NCBI GenBank assembly: GCA_039025855.1
Contig: JBCCNL010000012.1
Span: forward strand, 12,460-76,459
DNA from: JBCCOW01 sp039025855
GTDB lineage: Bacteria > Planctomycetota > Phycisphaerae > Phycisphaerales > Phycisphaeraceae
Length of the DNA: 64,000 nucleotides
Reading direction: 5' to 3'
Of this stretch, positions 25,636 to 33,954 are shown in pieces (the stretch's first letter is position 1; each line of letters opens with the position of its first letter). The notes beneath the pieces are model-generated. The model worked only from the letters and a program-made list of their open reading frames with translations. It was not told where the DNA came from and made no database searches. The position numbers were made by a program, and so were the translations under genes.

Positions 25636-26850
25636 CTAACGCATGCTTTGCAGGCGGAGGTCGGTGACCTGCTGTCGGACCCGGTCATCGATGACCATGC
25701 GTTGGGCGAGGCCGTTGGTGAGGCTGTAGTAGGTGGTGCTGGTGGAGCCGCCCTGGCTTTGGACGTGGAAGATGACGGTGTCGCCCTGCTGCTGAGCGGA
25801 GACGGTGGTCTTGGTGACGGGCTCTATATCAACGATGCCGTTGTTGGCGGCGGCTCGCTGGGCGATGGCACGGAGGGCGTCGGGGCTCATCCAGGTGCCG
25901 CCGAGGGCGTTGGCGGATTCGAGGAACGGGTTGCTGGCGTGGCTGACTTGCCCGGTATTGGGGTTCTGGCTTGAGAGGGTGGTGGTGCCAGTGATGACGC
26001 CTGCTTGGATTTCGCGTGCCTTGACCTGCATGGTGAGTTGGACGGGGATGTGGAACGGGCCGTGCGGGGACGGCTGGGTGTTCTGGCCGGCGTAGACCAG
26101 CTCGGAGACGGTGTGGGTCCAGGCGGGCCAGGTCTGGCCGATCCAGGGGCCATCGACCTGCCGGAGGTTCTGAAACTGCATGCCGGTGCCGAGGGCGAGG
26201 CGGGTCTGGTTGTTGGTGGGCTTGTTGTCTTTATCGAAGCCGGTGGCGGCGTCGTACTGCTTGCTGAGTTCGTGGAGCATGAGGCCGTTCTGCGTGTCGA
26301 AGGCGTGCATGAGCATGCTTCGGTCGTTCTCCTGGAACAGGATGCGGCTTGGGTCGCCGGCCTTGGTGTAGGTGGTGCGCGAGCCATTGACGACCGTGCG
26401 GAACATGCCTTGCCGGACGGTGCCGTCGGTCGCGTTGTAAGGCTCATGAGTGACGACGACGTTGCCGCCCCAGCGGGCGTTAGCGATGTCCTGCGGGGGC
26501 ATAACGAAGGCCATGCCGGCTCGGATACGGCCGGGGTCTGCGAAGTAGGGGCCGCCGCCGAAGAGGTGGAGTTCGCGTTGGCCGTTAGGCCGCAGGACCT
26601 CGCCGATGCCCTGCTCCTGGGCGAGGATGCCTTCGTCGCCGACGTGCAGGATGTTGATCAGGGTGTAGTTGCTTCCCTGCCCGCCGGTGCCGGTCTTCCA
26701 ACCTTTGTAGACGACCTGCGCACCGGGCTTGACCCAATCGGGCAAGCCCAGGGGTTCGGCCTCGGCGATAGCCCGGTGGCCGATGATGAGACCGGTGAGG
26801 CAGGCCAGTGCGAGCGCGGGCAGAGTGGTACGGCGGGTGCGGGGGTTCAT
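25636..26850 (-). CDS. Secreted protein, tandem paralogue family, copy 3
   Basis: 404 residues. A signal peptide (1-28) is followed by the hallmark LPDWVKPGAQVVYKGWKTGTGGQGSNYTLINIL, then a long beta-rich domain with WPAWTHTVSEL and PWIGQTWPAW, a C-terminal PDALRAIAQRA..NNGIVDIEPVTKTT, and a VxFHVQSQGG segment near the end. No cysteine or catalytic motif stands out. It shares this layout with the genes at 26897 and 28391, so all three are one expanded family, and copies 2 and 3 are close (46 bases apart) on the same strand. I do not recognise the family. The fold appears to be an extracellular, all-beta protein; function unknown. Confidence 0.75.
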   Translation of the reverse strand: MNPRTRRTTLPALALACLTGLIIGHRAIAEAEPLGLPDWVKPGAQVVYKGWKTGTGGQGSNYTLINILHVGDEGILAQEQGIGEVLRPNGQRELHLFGGGPYFADPGRIRAGMAFVMPPQDIANARWGGNVVVTHEPYNATDGTVRQGMFRTVVNGSRTTYTKAGDPSRILFQENDRSMLMHAFDTQNGLMLHELSKQYDAATGFDKDNKPTNNQTRLALGTGMQFQNLRQVDGPWIGQTWPAWTHTVSELVYAGQNTQPSPHGPFHIPVQLTMQVKAREIQAGVITGTTTLSSQNPNTGQVSHASNPFLESANALGGTWMSPDALRAIAQRAAANNGIVDIEPVTKTTVSAQQQGDTVIFHVQSQGGSTSTTYYSLTNGLAQRMVIDDRVRQQVTDLRLQSMR

Positions 26851-26896
26851 AGCGGATCAGTGGGTGTGAAGGAGGGGGAGAACGCGGTCCGTGGTC

Positions 26897-28132
26897 TCAC
26901 TGCATGTTCTGGAGCCGGAGGTCGATCACGTGTTGCTGGATCTTCTTTTCCGTCACGACGCGCTGCATGACGCCGCGTTGGAGGTCGTAGTAGGAGGTCG
27001 TGCGGTCGCCGCCGCTGCTCTGGACCATGATGAGGACGGTGTCACCCTGGCGTTGGGCGGAAGTGACGGTCTTGGTGATCGGCTCGATATCGACCACGCC
27101 GTTGTTGCGGGCGGCCTGGTCGGCGATGGCCCGGAGGGCGTCGGGGCTCATCCAGAGCCCGCCGAGGCTGTTGACACTCTCCACGTTGGGTCCCGGGACC
27201 TGTTGGACCTGCCCGGAGCGGGGGTTCTGCACACTGAAGGTGCTGATGCCGGCGACCCAGCCCTGGCCGCGCTCCTTGACGTCGAAGGTCATCTGGGCGG
27301 GCATGTCCCAGCGGTTGTTGCCACCGAAGGTGCCGGGGGTGAAGACGCTCTGGGTGCCGGTGTAGTGGAGCTGCTGGACAGTCTGGGTCCACGCGGGCCA
27401 CTGCTGGCCGATCCAGGGGCCGTTGAGTTGGCGGAGGTTGCGGAAGGCGGTGCGGACGCCGACGGCAAGGCGGGTCCGGTTATTGGTGGGCTGGTTGTCC
27501 TTGTTGAAGCCGGTGGCGTCTTCGTATTGCCGGGCGAGGTCGTTGAGCAGGATGCCGGTCTGGGTGTCGTAGGCCTGCTGGGTGATGCTGCGGGCGTCTT
27601 CGCGGAAGAGGATCTGCTTGGGGTCGTTCTTGTTGCGGTAGGTGGTTCGGCTGCCGTTGACGATGGTGCGGAGGAAGGCGTTGTAGGTCTGGCCGTCATC
27701 GGTGCGCCAGGGTTCGAGACTGACGAAGACGCCGTTGCCGGAGCGGGCCGTCGCCATCTGGTCGAGCGGGATGAAGTAGCCCATCCCGGACTGGATCGTC
27801 AGCGGGTCGAGGAGCTTGGGGCTGCCGCTTGCGAGGTAGAGGCCTTGCATACCGGGGGTGGTGACCTCACCGAGCCCGCCCTCGGCCACGAGGATGCCTT
27901 CGGGCAAGATCTGCAGGATGTCCACGAGAAGGTAGTTGCTGCCAGCCCCCCCGGTGCCGGTCTTCGCCTGATAGAAGACGAGCTGAGCCCCGGGCTTCAC
28001 CCACGCGGGAAGATTCAGAGGCTCGGCAGAGGCCGCGGTGGGCCGCCCGAAGATCGCCGTGATGGCGATGGCCCAGAGGGCGAAGTGGGCGGCGGCCGTG
28101 GTGATCCAACGAGGGCTTGAGGCAAATCGCAT
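26897..28132 (-). CDS. Secreted protein, tandem paralogue family, copy 2
   Basis: 411 residues; signal peptide (1-36, ending ..TAASA) then LNLPAWVKPGAQLVFYQAKTGTGGAGSNYLLVDILQI. The middle has PWIGQQWPAWTQTVQQL, and the C-terminal part PDALRAIADQAARNNGVVDIEPITKTV, near-identical to the copy at 25636. A GGAG lies upstream of the ATG at 28132. It is probably transcribed together with the downstream copy, which starts 46 bases past its stop. The two are closer to each other than to copy 1, by eye. Function unknown. Confidence 0.75.
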   Translation of the reverse strand: MRFASSPRWITTAAAHFALWAIAITAIFGRPTAASAEPLNLPAWVKPGAQLVFYQAKTGTGGAGSNYLLVDILQILPEGILVAEGGLGEVTTPGMQGLYLASGSPKLLDPLTIQSGMGYFIPLDQMATARSGNGVFVSLEPWRTDDGQTYNAFLRTIVNGSRTTYRNKNDPKQILFREDARSITQQAYDTQTGILLNDLARQYEDATGFNKDNQPTNNRTRLAVGVRTAFRNLRQLNGPWIGQQWPAWTQTVQQLHYTGTQSVFTPGTFGGNNRWDMPAQMTFDVKERGQGWVAGISTFSVQNPRSGQVQQVPGPNVESVNSLGGLWMSPDALRAIADQAARNNGVVDIEPITKTVTSAQRQGDTVLIMVQSSGGDRTTSYYDLQRGVMQRVVTEKKIQQHVIDLRLQNMQ

Positions 28133-28280
28133 GGCGAACTCCGGGGTCGTGAGTGACCAACTGGGGGAAGAACAGGCGGGCCTGCCGGTGCTCAGCGCAG
28201 CGGATGGAGGAGACGGCTCCCGCTCACGATGAATTACCGATTGCGACCAAAATTATGCCGGGAAGCTGGATTTGACCAGC

Positions 28281-28318
28281 GAAAAATCAGCCCGGCTCAC
28301 GGTTTGTGAGGCGGGCTG
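28281..28318 (-). terminator. Rho-independent terminator after paralogue copy 1
   Basis: Read on the minus strand, the hairpin at 28318-28288 has a 7-bp and a 5-bp helix separated by one G-G mismatch and a 5-base loop, followed at once by ATTTTTC (complement of 28287-28281). This is a textbook intrinsic terminator, about 70 bases past the stop of the copy at 28391, and separates it transcriptionally from copies 2 and 3. Confidence 0.8.
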
Positions 28319-28390
28319 CGCGGTCGATCTGCGAGAAATCACGGCTCTCTGAGCGAGCACTGGCGTTCACTCGGGACGCGGGGTGGTGAA

Positions 28391-29581
28391 TTAGAAGCGG
28401 TTCTGCAAGGTGACGTCCAAGACCTGGCCCATCGGGCCGCGCTTGATGATCTTGCGGACGACGAGGCCGGACTGGAGGTCGTAGACAGAGACCATCTGGT
28501 CGCCGTTTGTGGTCTGAAGCATGATGCTGACGTTGTTGCCCTCACGCTGGCAGTAGGTGGTGGTGCCGGTGACGGGCTCGCGGTCGACGACGCCCTGGTT
28601 GTTGGCGGCGAGGTTGGCGGTGGCGATCAGGGCATCGGGGCTCATCCAGAGGTTGCCGAGGCTGTTGACCGTGCAGAAGAAGGGGGACTCCTCGGGGACG
28701 CCGCCGCCGCTCATCGCGTCGCCCTGGACGGAGGTGATGGTGCCGCGGACCCAGCCGTCGCCCCGGTCGGTGACCGAGAGCCGAGACCGGAAGGGGATCG
28801 CGAAGGGGGGCACGCCGGGGGGGGAGACGTGGACCGCCCCGGCGTATTCCAGGCCACGGAGGGTCTGGGTCCAGGCGGGCCAGCTCTGGTTCATCCAGGG
28901 GGCTCCGGAGAGATCGCGGGCGTGGCGGAAGCTCTTGGTGCTGCCCAGGGCGACCCGGGTGTGCGGGTTGAGCGGTTCGCCCTTGTCGTTGAAGACGGTG
29001 GCGGACTCGTACTGCCGGCTCACATCGTTGAGCAGCACGCCGGTGTTGGCGTCGAAGGCCTGCTGGATCACCATGCGCTCGTCGTCACGGACGACGGTCT
29101 TTGTGGGATCATTCGCATCGACGTAGTTCTGGCGGGAGCTGTGGATCAGCGTGCGGAAGACGGCGTCGGTGGGCTTGCCGTTGACATCCCACGTGCCGCG
29201 GGACACGGTGATCTTCTTGCCAGAGGGGATCTGGGCCAGGTCCTGTGGCCGGGCGATGTAGCTCATGCCCGCCAGGATGGTGATGGGATCGACGGTGAGG
29301 GGGTGCCACTTGGTCAGGGCGAGGCCCTGCTGGCCGTGGTTCTGGGACAGGATCGTCTCGTCAAACACCACACCCTGCGGGGTCACCGACACGACGTCCA
29401 GCACGGTGTAGCCCGCGGCCGCGCCGGCGGAGCCCGCGACCGTGACCTCAAACACAATCTGCGAGCCCGGCTTGACCCAATCGGGCAGGTTCAGCGGGTT
29501 GGCGGCAGCCTGCGGAGTGGGCACAAGCAGCGAAGCGGTCAGGCAGATGGCTAGTACACGGAGCGTTTTGGCGAAGGGCAC
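28391..29581 (-). CDS. Secreted protein, tandem paralogue family, copy 1
   Basis: 396 residues from GTG 29581, which is preceded by GGAGAAA 6 bases upstream and begins a signal peptide (..LVPTPQAAA). This start makes its length match copies 2 and 3 (411 and 404); the frame remains open further upstream, but that extension has no signal-peptide character. The hallmark LNLPDWVKPGSQIVFEV is present, then MNQSWPAWTQTLRGLEY and a C-terminal PDALIATANLAANNQGVVDREPVTGTT. It is the most divergent copy and has its own intrinsic terminator, so it may be expressed independently. No catalytic residues were recognised. Function unknown. Confidence 0.75.
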   Translation of the reverse strand: MPFAKTLRVLAICLTASLLVPTPQAAANPLNLPDWVKPGSQIVFEVTVAGSAGAAAGYTVLDVVSVTPQGVVFDETILSQNHGQQGLALTKWHPLTVDPITILAGMSYIARPQDLAQIPSGKKITVSRGTWDVNGKPTDAVFRTLIHSSRQNYVDANDPTKTVVRDDERMVIQQAFDANTGVLLNDVSRQYESATVFNDKGEPLNPHTRVALGSTKSFRHARDLSGAPWMNQSWPAWTQTLRGLEYAGAVHVSPPGVPPFAIPFRSRLSVTDRGDGWVRGTITSVQGDAMSGGGVPEESPFFCTVNSLGNLWMSPDALIATANLAANNQGVVDREPVTGTTTYCQREGNNVSIMLQTTNGDQMVSVYDLQSGLVVRKIIKRGPMGQVLDVTLQNRF

Positions 29582-29745
29582 AGGTGTTTCTCCAGAGCAG
29601 TCATGGGTCGTGTTCGGGCGGCGTTCTGACAAAGCCGCACAAGGGAGGACCTGACGTGCGGCGCCATCAAAGATTACCGGCAACCGCCGGGATCGCGACA
29701 AAAAAGCCACCCAGACCGATTGGATGGTTAGACGCCGATCAAGCT

Positions 29746-30750
29746 TTATGACTTGATCACTGCCAAGTTGTCCAGCACCGTCTGGGCGCAGCGTTCCCAC
29801 GAGTTGGACCGGGCGTAGGCGAGGCAGTCGTCGGGGTTGAGTTCAAGGCAGGCGGTCGCGGCGGTGGCGAGGTCTTCGTCGAGGACGCCGGTGGTGCCGT
29901 GCTGGACGACGTCGATCGGGCCGGTCACGGGGTAGGCGGCGGTGGGGAGGCCGCAGGCGTTGGCTTCGAGCAGGACGACGCCGAAGGTGTCGGTGCGTGA
30001 GGGGAAGACGAAGACGTCGGCGGAGGCGTAGTGCCGGGCGAGGTCTTCGCCGTGCTGGTAGCCGGCCCAGTGGTTGCCGGGGTACTTGGACTCGAGTGAC
30101 TTGCGGATCGGGCCGTCGCCGACGACGACCTTGCTGCCGGGCAGGTCGAGGGCGAGGAAGGCTTCGATGTTCTTCTCTAGCGCGACGCGGCCGGCGTAGA
30201 GGAAGACCGGGCGGGGCAGGTCGGCGAAGAGCGTCTTGTCGTAAGGCTTGAACTGGTTGGTATCGACGCCGCGGGACCAGACGGTGATGTTGTCCAGGCC
30301 GTTGGCGTTGAGTTCGTCGCCGATGGTCTTGGTGGGGACGAGGGTGGTCTTGGCCTTGCCGTGGAACCAGCGGATGAAGCGGTAGGTCCACTTGCGAGGC
30401 ACGCCGAAATAGGACTTGAGGTAGTAGGGGAATTGGGTGTGGTACGAGGTGGTGAAGGGGAGCTTGCGTTTGAGGCAGTACTTGCGGGCGGCTCGGCCGA
30501 TCGGGCCCTCGGTGGCGATGTGGATCGCGTCGGGGGCGAAGTCGTTGAGGCGTTTGCGGGTGCCGCCGCCGGGGGCGATCGCGAGCTTGATCTCGGGGTA
30601 GCGGGGTGCAGCAAAGGTCTTGAACAGGCCGGGGTGGATCACGTCCCATTCGTGGCCCATCTCGGTGGAGGCGTGGATGACCTGCTGCCAGGTGCGGACC
30701 ACGCCATTGACCTGTGGGGCCCAGGCGTCGGTGGCGAGGGTGATCTTCAC
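29746..30750 (-). CDS. Family 4-type glycosyltransferase
   Basis: 334 residues, GT-B fold. The N-terminal domain begins MKITLATDAWAPQVNGVVRTW, a start common in MgtA/SqdX-like GT4 glycosyltransferases, with TSYHTQFPYYL. The C-terminal nucleotide-sugar domain has FLYAGRVALEKNIEAFLALD, VVGDGP and the EX7E-type PSRTDTFGVVLLEANACGLPTAA. Donor and acceptor are unknown; lipid or surface glycan synthesis is plausible. It overlaps the start of nothing downstream, but its own start codon overlaps the stop of the LpxH-like gene by 4 bases (30747-30750), so the two are translationally coupled. There is no signal or membrane segment. Confidence 0.85.
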   Translation of the reverse strand: MKITLATDAWAPQVNGVVRTWQQVIHASTEMGHEWDVIHPGLFKTFAAPRYPEIKLAIAPGGGTRKRLNDFAPDAIHIATEGPIGRAARKYCLKRKLPFTTSYHTQFPYYLKSYFGVPRKWTYRFIRWFHGKAKTTLVPTKTIGDELNANGLDNITVWSRGVDTNQFKPYDKTLFADLPRPVFLYAGRVALEKNIEAFLALDLPGSKVVVGDGPIRKSLESKYPGNHWAGYQHGEDLARHYASADVFVFPSRTDTFGVVLLEANACGLPTAAYPVTGPIDVVQHGTTGVLDEDLATAATACLELNPDDCLAYARSNSWERCAQTVLDNLAVIKS

Positions 30751-31715
30751 AGGCGGGAGTCTACCGGCTGCGCGACCGGGGCTTCAGCGGCGTGCCCGTT
30801 GACGGCCGAACGCCCGGCGTCACTCGGCTCGCCGAAGGTCAACTGAGCCGAGTCGTGCATCGACATGTCCTCGGGCGACCAGCGGATCAGCTCGGCGACG
30901 TTCACCGGCTCGAGCTCTTCCTCATCCACCGTCTCGGGCTCAGGCGTGTGCTGCGACAACAGCTCGTTGACCCGCTCGCTGCCGTTGATCAGCTCCATCC
31001 GGCCGTCGAAGTGTTCCACCACTGCGGTGCAGCTCTCGACCCAATCGCCGCAGTTGTAATAGGCGATCGGGCTGTCCTCCCGCAGCTCCGGCTGGTGGAT
31101 GTGCCCGCAAACCACACCATCCGCCTCACGCCGTTCAGCCTCCTTCATCAGCGTCTCCTCAAACCGACTGATGAACATGCACGCCGACTTGACCTTGCCC
31201 TTGATCGCCTTGGACAGCGAGACGTAGGGCCGACCCGTCTTCTGCCGCCAGCGGTTGTACCAGCGGTTTGCGACCACGAGCATGTCGTACGCCCGGGACC
31301 CGAGCATCGAGACGAGCTTGGAGTGGCGGACGACAAGGTCGAACTGGTCGCCGTGCGTGACCAGCAGCTTTCGGCCATCCGCGGTGACGTGCACGGCATA
31401 CGGCAGCACACGGATCCCACCGAAGTCCATGTTGTAGAACTGACGAGCCCCCTCGTCGTGGTTGCCGGGGATCAGGAACACGTTCTCGCAGTGCTTGGCC
31501 TGTTTCAGGATCCGGCGGACGACCATGTTGTGCTCGGCCGGCCAGTACCAACGCTGCTTGAGCCGCCACATGTCGACGATGTCGCCGACGAGGTACAGCC
31601 GTTCGCACCGCAGGTGCTTGATGAAGTCCGACAGCGCCCGGCCCTCGCAGGCTCGGCTGCCGAGGTGAGCGTCCGAAAGGAAGACGGTGCGGTACTGAAA
31701 GTGGGGGTGGGCCAT
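30747..31715 (-). CDS. UDP-2,3-diacylglucosamine diphosphatase-like metallophosphoesterase
   Basis: 322 residues. Calcineurin-type motifs are all visible: SDAHLGS (14-20), GDIVDMW (44-50), PGNHDE (about 83-88), THGDQFD and GHIHQPEL, giving a two-metal centre. The arrangement resembles the LpxH/LpxI-type UDP-2,3-diacylglucosamine hydrolases of lipid A synthesis, but planctomycete homologues may act on other lipids. ATG 31715 was chosen as it has AAGGA upstream and starts MAHPHFQYRT; the frame is open further upstream. A C-terminal extension of about 60 residues is acidic and Pro/Glu-rich. Overlap with the glycosyltransferase gene (4 bases) suggests a shared envelope-lipid pathway. Confidence 0.8.
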   Translation of the reverse strand: MAHPHFQYRTVFLSDAHLGSRACEGRALSDFIKHLRCERLYLVGDIVDMWRLKQRWYWPAEHNMVVRRILKQAKHCENVFLIPGNHDEGARQFYNMDFGGIRVLPYAVHVTADGRKLLVTHGDQFDLVVRHSKLVSMLGSRAYDMLVVANRWYNRWRQKTGRPYVSLSKAIKGKVKSACMFISRFEETLMKEAERREADGVVCGHIHQPELREDSPIAYYNCGDWVESCTAVVEHFDGRMELINGSERVNELLSQHTPEPETVDEEELEPVNVAELIRWSPEDMSMHDSAQLTFGEPSDAGRSAVNGHAAEAPVAQPVDSRL

Positions 31716-31914
31716 AATTGCGGTCCTTCGCAGGGCGGGCGTGGTTGGTGCGGGAGCCGGCGGGTGTCGTTGAACGCGGAAAGGGGAGCAAGGCACATCC
31801 CTGTGCGATGCACACTGGATTCCGAAATAAAAGATCGGCTGCTGCCGTTTGGGCCGTGTTCAAAGCGGGTGAAAATTTGGTGAAAAGCCGTGGAGAACGT
31901 CCTTCGGATGCTCC

Positions 31915-32898
31915 TCACGGCGTCAGCAACACCTTCACCACCCCTGATTGATCCGCGAGCTTCAACGCCTTCACCCCATCATCCAGCCGGACCCGCCGGC
32001 TGATCAGGCTCGTCACATCCACCTCGTCCGCGGCCAGCGCAGCGAGCGCGTCCTCAAACGGCCCGCAGCGGCTGCCCAGCACCGTGATCTCGTTTACGAC
32101 CACCGCCGCCAGCGTCTCTGCTGAGGCGGCCGCCATCCCGTTCTCGCCCGCCACCGTGGTCTTGAGCACGATCGTCCCGCGTGGCCTGACCATCTGCACC
32201 GCGGTCGCCAGCCCCGACGGCGAGCCGGTGCAGTCCACCACGATGTCCTGGTCCTGCCGGAGCCCCACCTCGTCCAACGGCCTGGCCTTGATCCCCCAAC
32301 GCTCGCACAACGCCAGCTTCTCGGGGTGCTTCCCCACACACCTCACCGTTGCGTTGAGCCGGGCCATGACCTGCGTGCAGAGCAGCCCCAGCCGGCCGTC
32401 CCCCAACACCGTGATGTACGGCCGACCCTCCACCACCAATTGACGCAGCACCTGGAACGCCGCCGCCAACGGCTCGGCAAACACCGCCTGCTCATCGCTC
32501 ACCCCGTCCGGCACCGCCAGCAGGTTCTGCGTTGGCAACACGAACCGATCGGCGAAAACGCCGTCACGCCCCGCGATCCCCAAGACCGTCCGGTTGCGGC
32601 AGTGCTCCGGCAGCCCCCGCCGACACATGTCGCACTCACCACACACGCAATTGATCCGACCCACCACCCGCTGCCCCACCCAGGCCCTGTCCACAATGTC
32701 CTTCGCCGATTCCACCACCCCGACAAACTCGTGCCCCAGCGTCCCGTTAAACCCCATGTACCCCCGACAGAGCTCAAGGTCGGTCGAGCACACGCCCATG
32801 CACTTCGGCCGGATAATAACCTCCCCTGCCGGCGCCTCCGGTTCCGCCACCCCGCGGTCCAGTTCCACCCCGCCCTCGCTCACACGCAACGCTCGCAT
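31915..32898 (-). CDS. Zinc-dependent alcohol dehydrogenase-like (MDR) oxidoreductase
   Basis: 327 residues. The N-terminal catalytic domain has the zinc site CMGVCSTDLELCRGY then GTLGHEFVG, and the structural-zinc cysteines INCVCGECDMCRRGLPEHC. The Rossmann domain has VLGDGRLGLLCTQV, less regular than GxGxxG. The family includes threonine, sorbitol and alcohol dehydrogenases that use NAD(P)H. ATG 32898 gives MRALRVSEGG, the usual beginning; an upstream start at 32934 would add 12 residues and sits close to the divergent NAD kinase gene. Substrate not determinable. The intergenic space to nadK is only about 50 bases, so the promoters overlap. Confidence 0.85.
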   Translation of the reverse strand: MRALRVSEGGVELDRGVAEPEAPAGEVIIRPKCMGVCSTDLELCRGYMGFNGTLGHEFVGVVESAKDIVDRAWVGQRVVGRINCVCGECDMCRRGLPEHCRNRTVLGIAGRDGVFADRFVLPTQNLLAVPDGVSDEQAVFAEPLAAAFQVLRQLVVEGRPYITVLGDGRLGLLCTQVMARLNATVRCVGKHPEKLALCERWGIKARPLDEVGLRQDQDIVVDCTGSPSGLATAVQMVRPRGTIVLKTTVAGENGMAAASAETLAAVVVNEITVLGSRCGPFEDALAALAADEVDVTSLISRRVRLDDGVKALKLADQSGVVKVLLTP

Positions 32899-32951
32899 AT
32901 CTAGAGCATCGGCGATCCACCCCCCCCACGCCACCGATTAGACTGCTGTCG

Positions 32952-33932
32952 ATGCCTGATCGGCCCCGCGTCCTGCTCCTGCCCAACCGCCACAAACCCC
33001 TCGTGGTCGAGGCCCTGACCGACTTCGTCCCCTGGCTCCGCGAGCGGACCGAGATCGTCGCCGAGTTCGACACCCTGACCACCAGCGCCCTCGACCCCGC
33101 CGACATTCCAGCCGCCGACCTCGCCATCGTCCTCGGCGGCGACGGCACGCTGCTGTCCCAGGCCCGCGTCCTCGTCGACCACAACACACCCCTGCTCGGG
33201 ATCAATTTCGGGAAGCTCGGCTTCCTCGCCGAGTTCTTCATCGAAGACGTCCAGAAGCACTGGGACCACATCACCTGCGGGAACTGTCGGCGAAGCCGGC
33301 GCATCATGATCGACGTCGATGTCTTCCCCGCCGACATGCCCAAGTGGGGCCGGGTCAATGGCGAGCCCACGCCCGGCGTCGAGCCGCCCAACGCTGAGCA
33401 CCGCCGACGCGACCTGCCCGACCCCGTCTTCTCCGGCATCGCCATGAACGACGCCGTGGTCAATGCCGGGGCCCCCTTCCGCATGCTCGAACTCGAGCTC
33501 GCCATCGACCCCCACTACGGCCATCCCTCCGCCACCACCTTCGCCGGCGACGGCGTGGTCATTTCCACCCCCTCCGGCTCCACCGCCTACAACCTCTCCG
33601 CCGGCGGACCCATCATGTCCCCCGGCATCGACGGGCTCTGCGTCTCGGCTCTCAACCCGCAGACCCTCGCCTTCCGGCCCATCGTCTACGACGCCGACAA
33701 CGAGACCTGGCTCTTCCTCCATCAGGTCAACGAGGGCACCGCCCTGGTCCTCGATGGCCAACTTGCCACGAACCTCAAGGCCGGTCAACAACTAAGGATT
33801 ACAAAGCACCGCAGCAGCGTGGTGCTGATCCACAACCCCGAGCTGTCCTACTGGAACATGCTCGCCCATAAGATGCGGTGGGCCGTCAGGCCCCGGCGCG
33901 GCCAAAACCCGCCCGCACCCCGCCACCCATAA
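32952..33932 (+). CDS. nadK: NAD kinase
   Basis: 326 residues with the family's signature GGDGT (62-66) and the conserved NDAVVNAG and TPSGSTAYNLSAGGPI, the NAD/phosphate binding elements. It phosphorylates NAD to NADP in the cytosol. The protein is longer than the 270-300 residues typical because of a Pro/Arg-rich C-terminal tail and an insertion around residues 110-160 (CRRSRRIMIDVDVFPADMPK..). It is followed 23 bases later by sppA on the same strand. It is divergent to the alcohol dehydrogenase-like gene. Third codon positions are almost uniformly C. Confidence 0.95.
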   Translation: MPDRPRVLLLPNRHKPLVVEALTDFVPWLRERTEIVAEFDTLTTSALDPADIPAADLAIVLGGDGTLLSQARVLVDHNTPLLGINFGKLGFLAEFFIEDVQKHWDHITCGNCRRSRRIMIDVDVFPADMPKWGRVNGEPTPGVEPPNAEHRRRDLPDPVFSGIAMNDAVVNAGAPFRMLELELAIDPHYGHPSATTFAGDGVVISTPSGSTAYNLSAGGPIMSPGIDGLCVSALNPQTLAFRPIVYDADNETWLFLHQVNEGTALVLDGQLATNLKAGQQLRITKHRSSVVLIHNPELSYWNMLAHKMRWAVRPRRGQNPPAPRHP

Positions 33933-33954
33933 CGCAGCCCCAACGGAGTCACCC

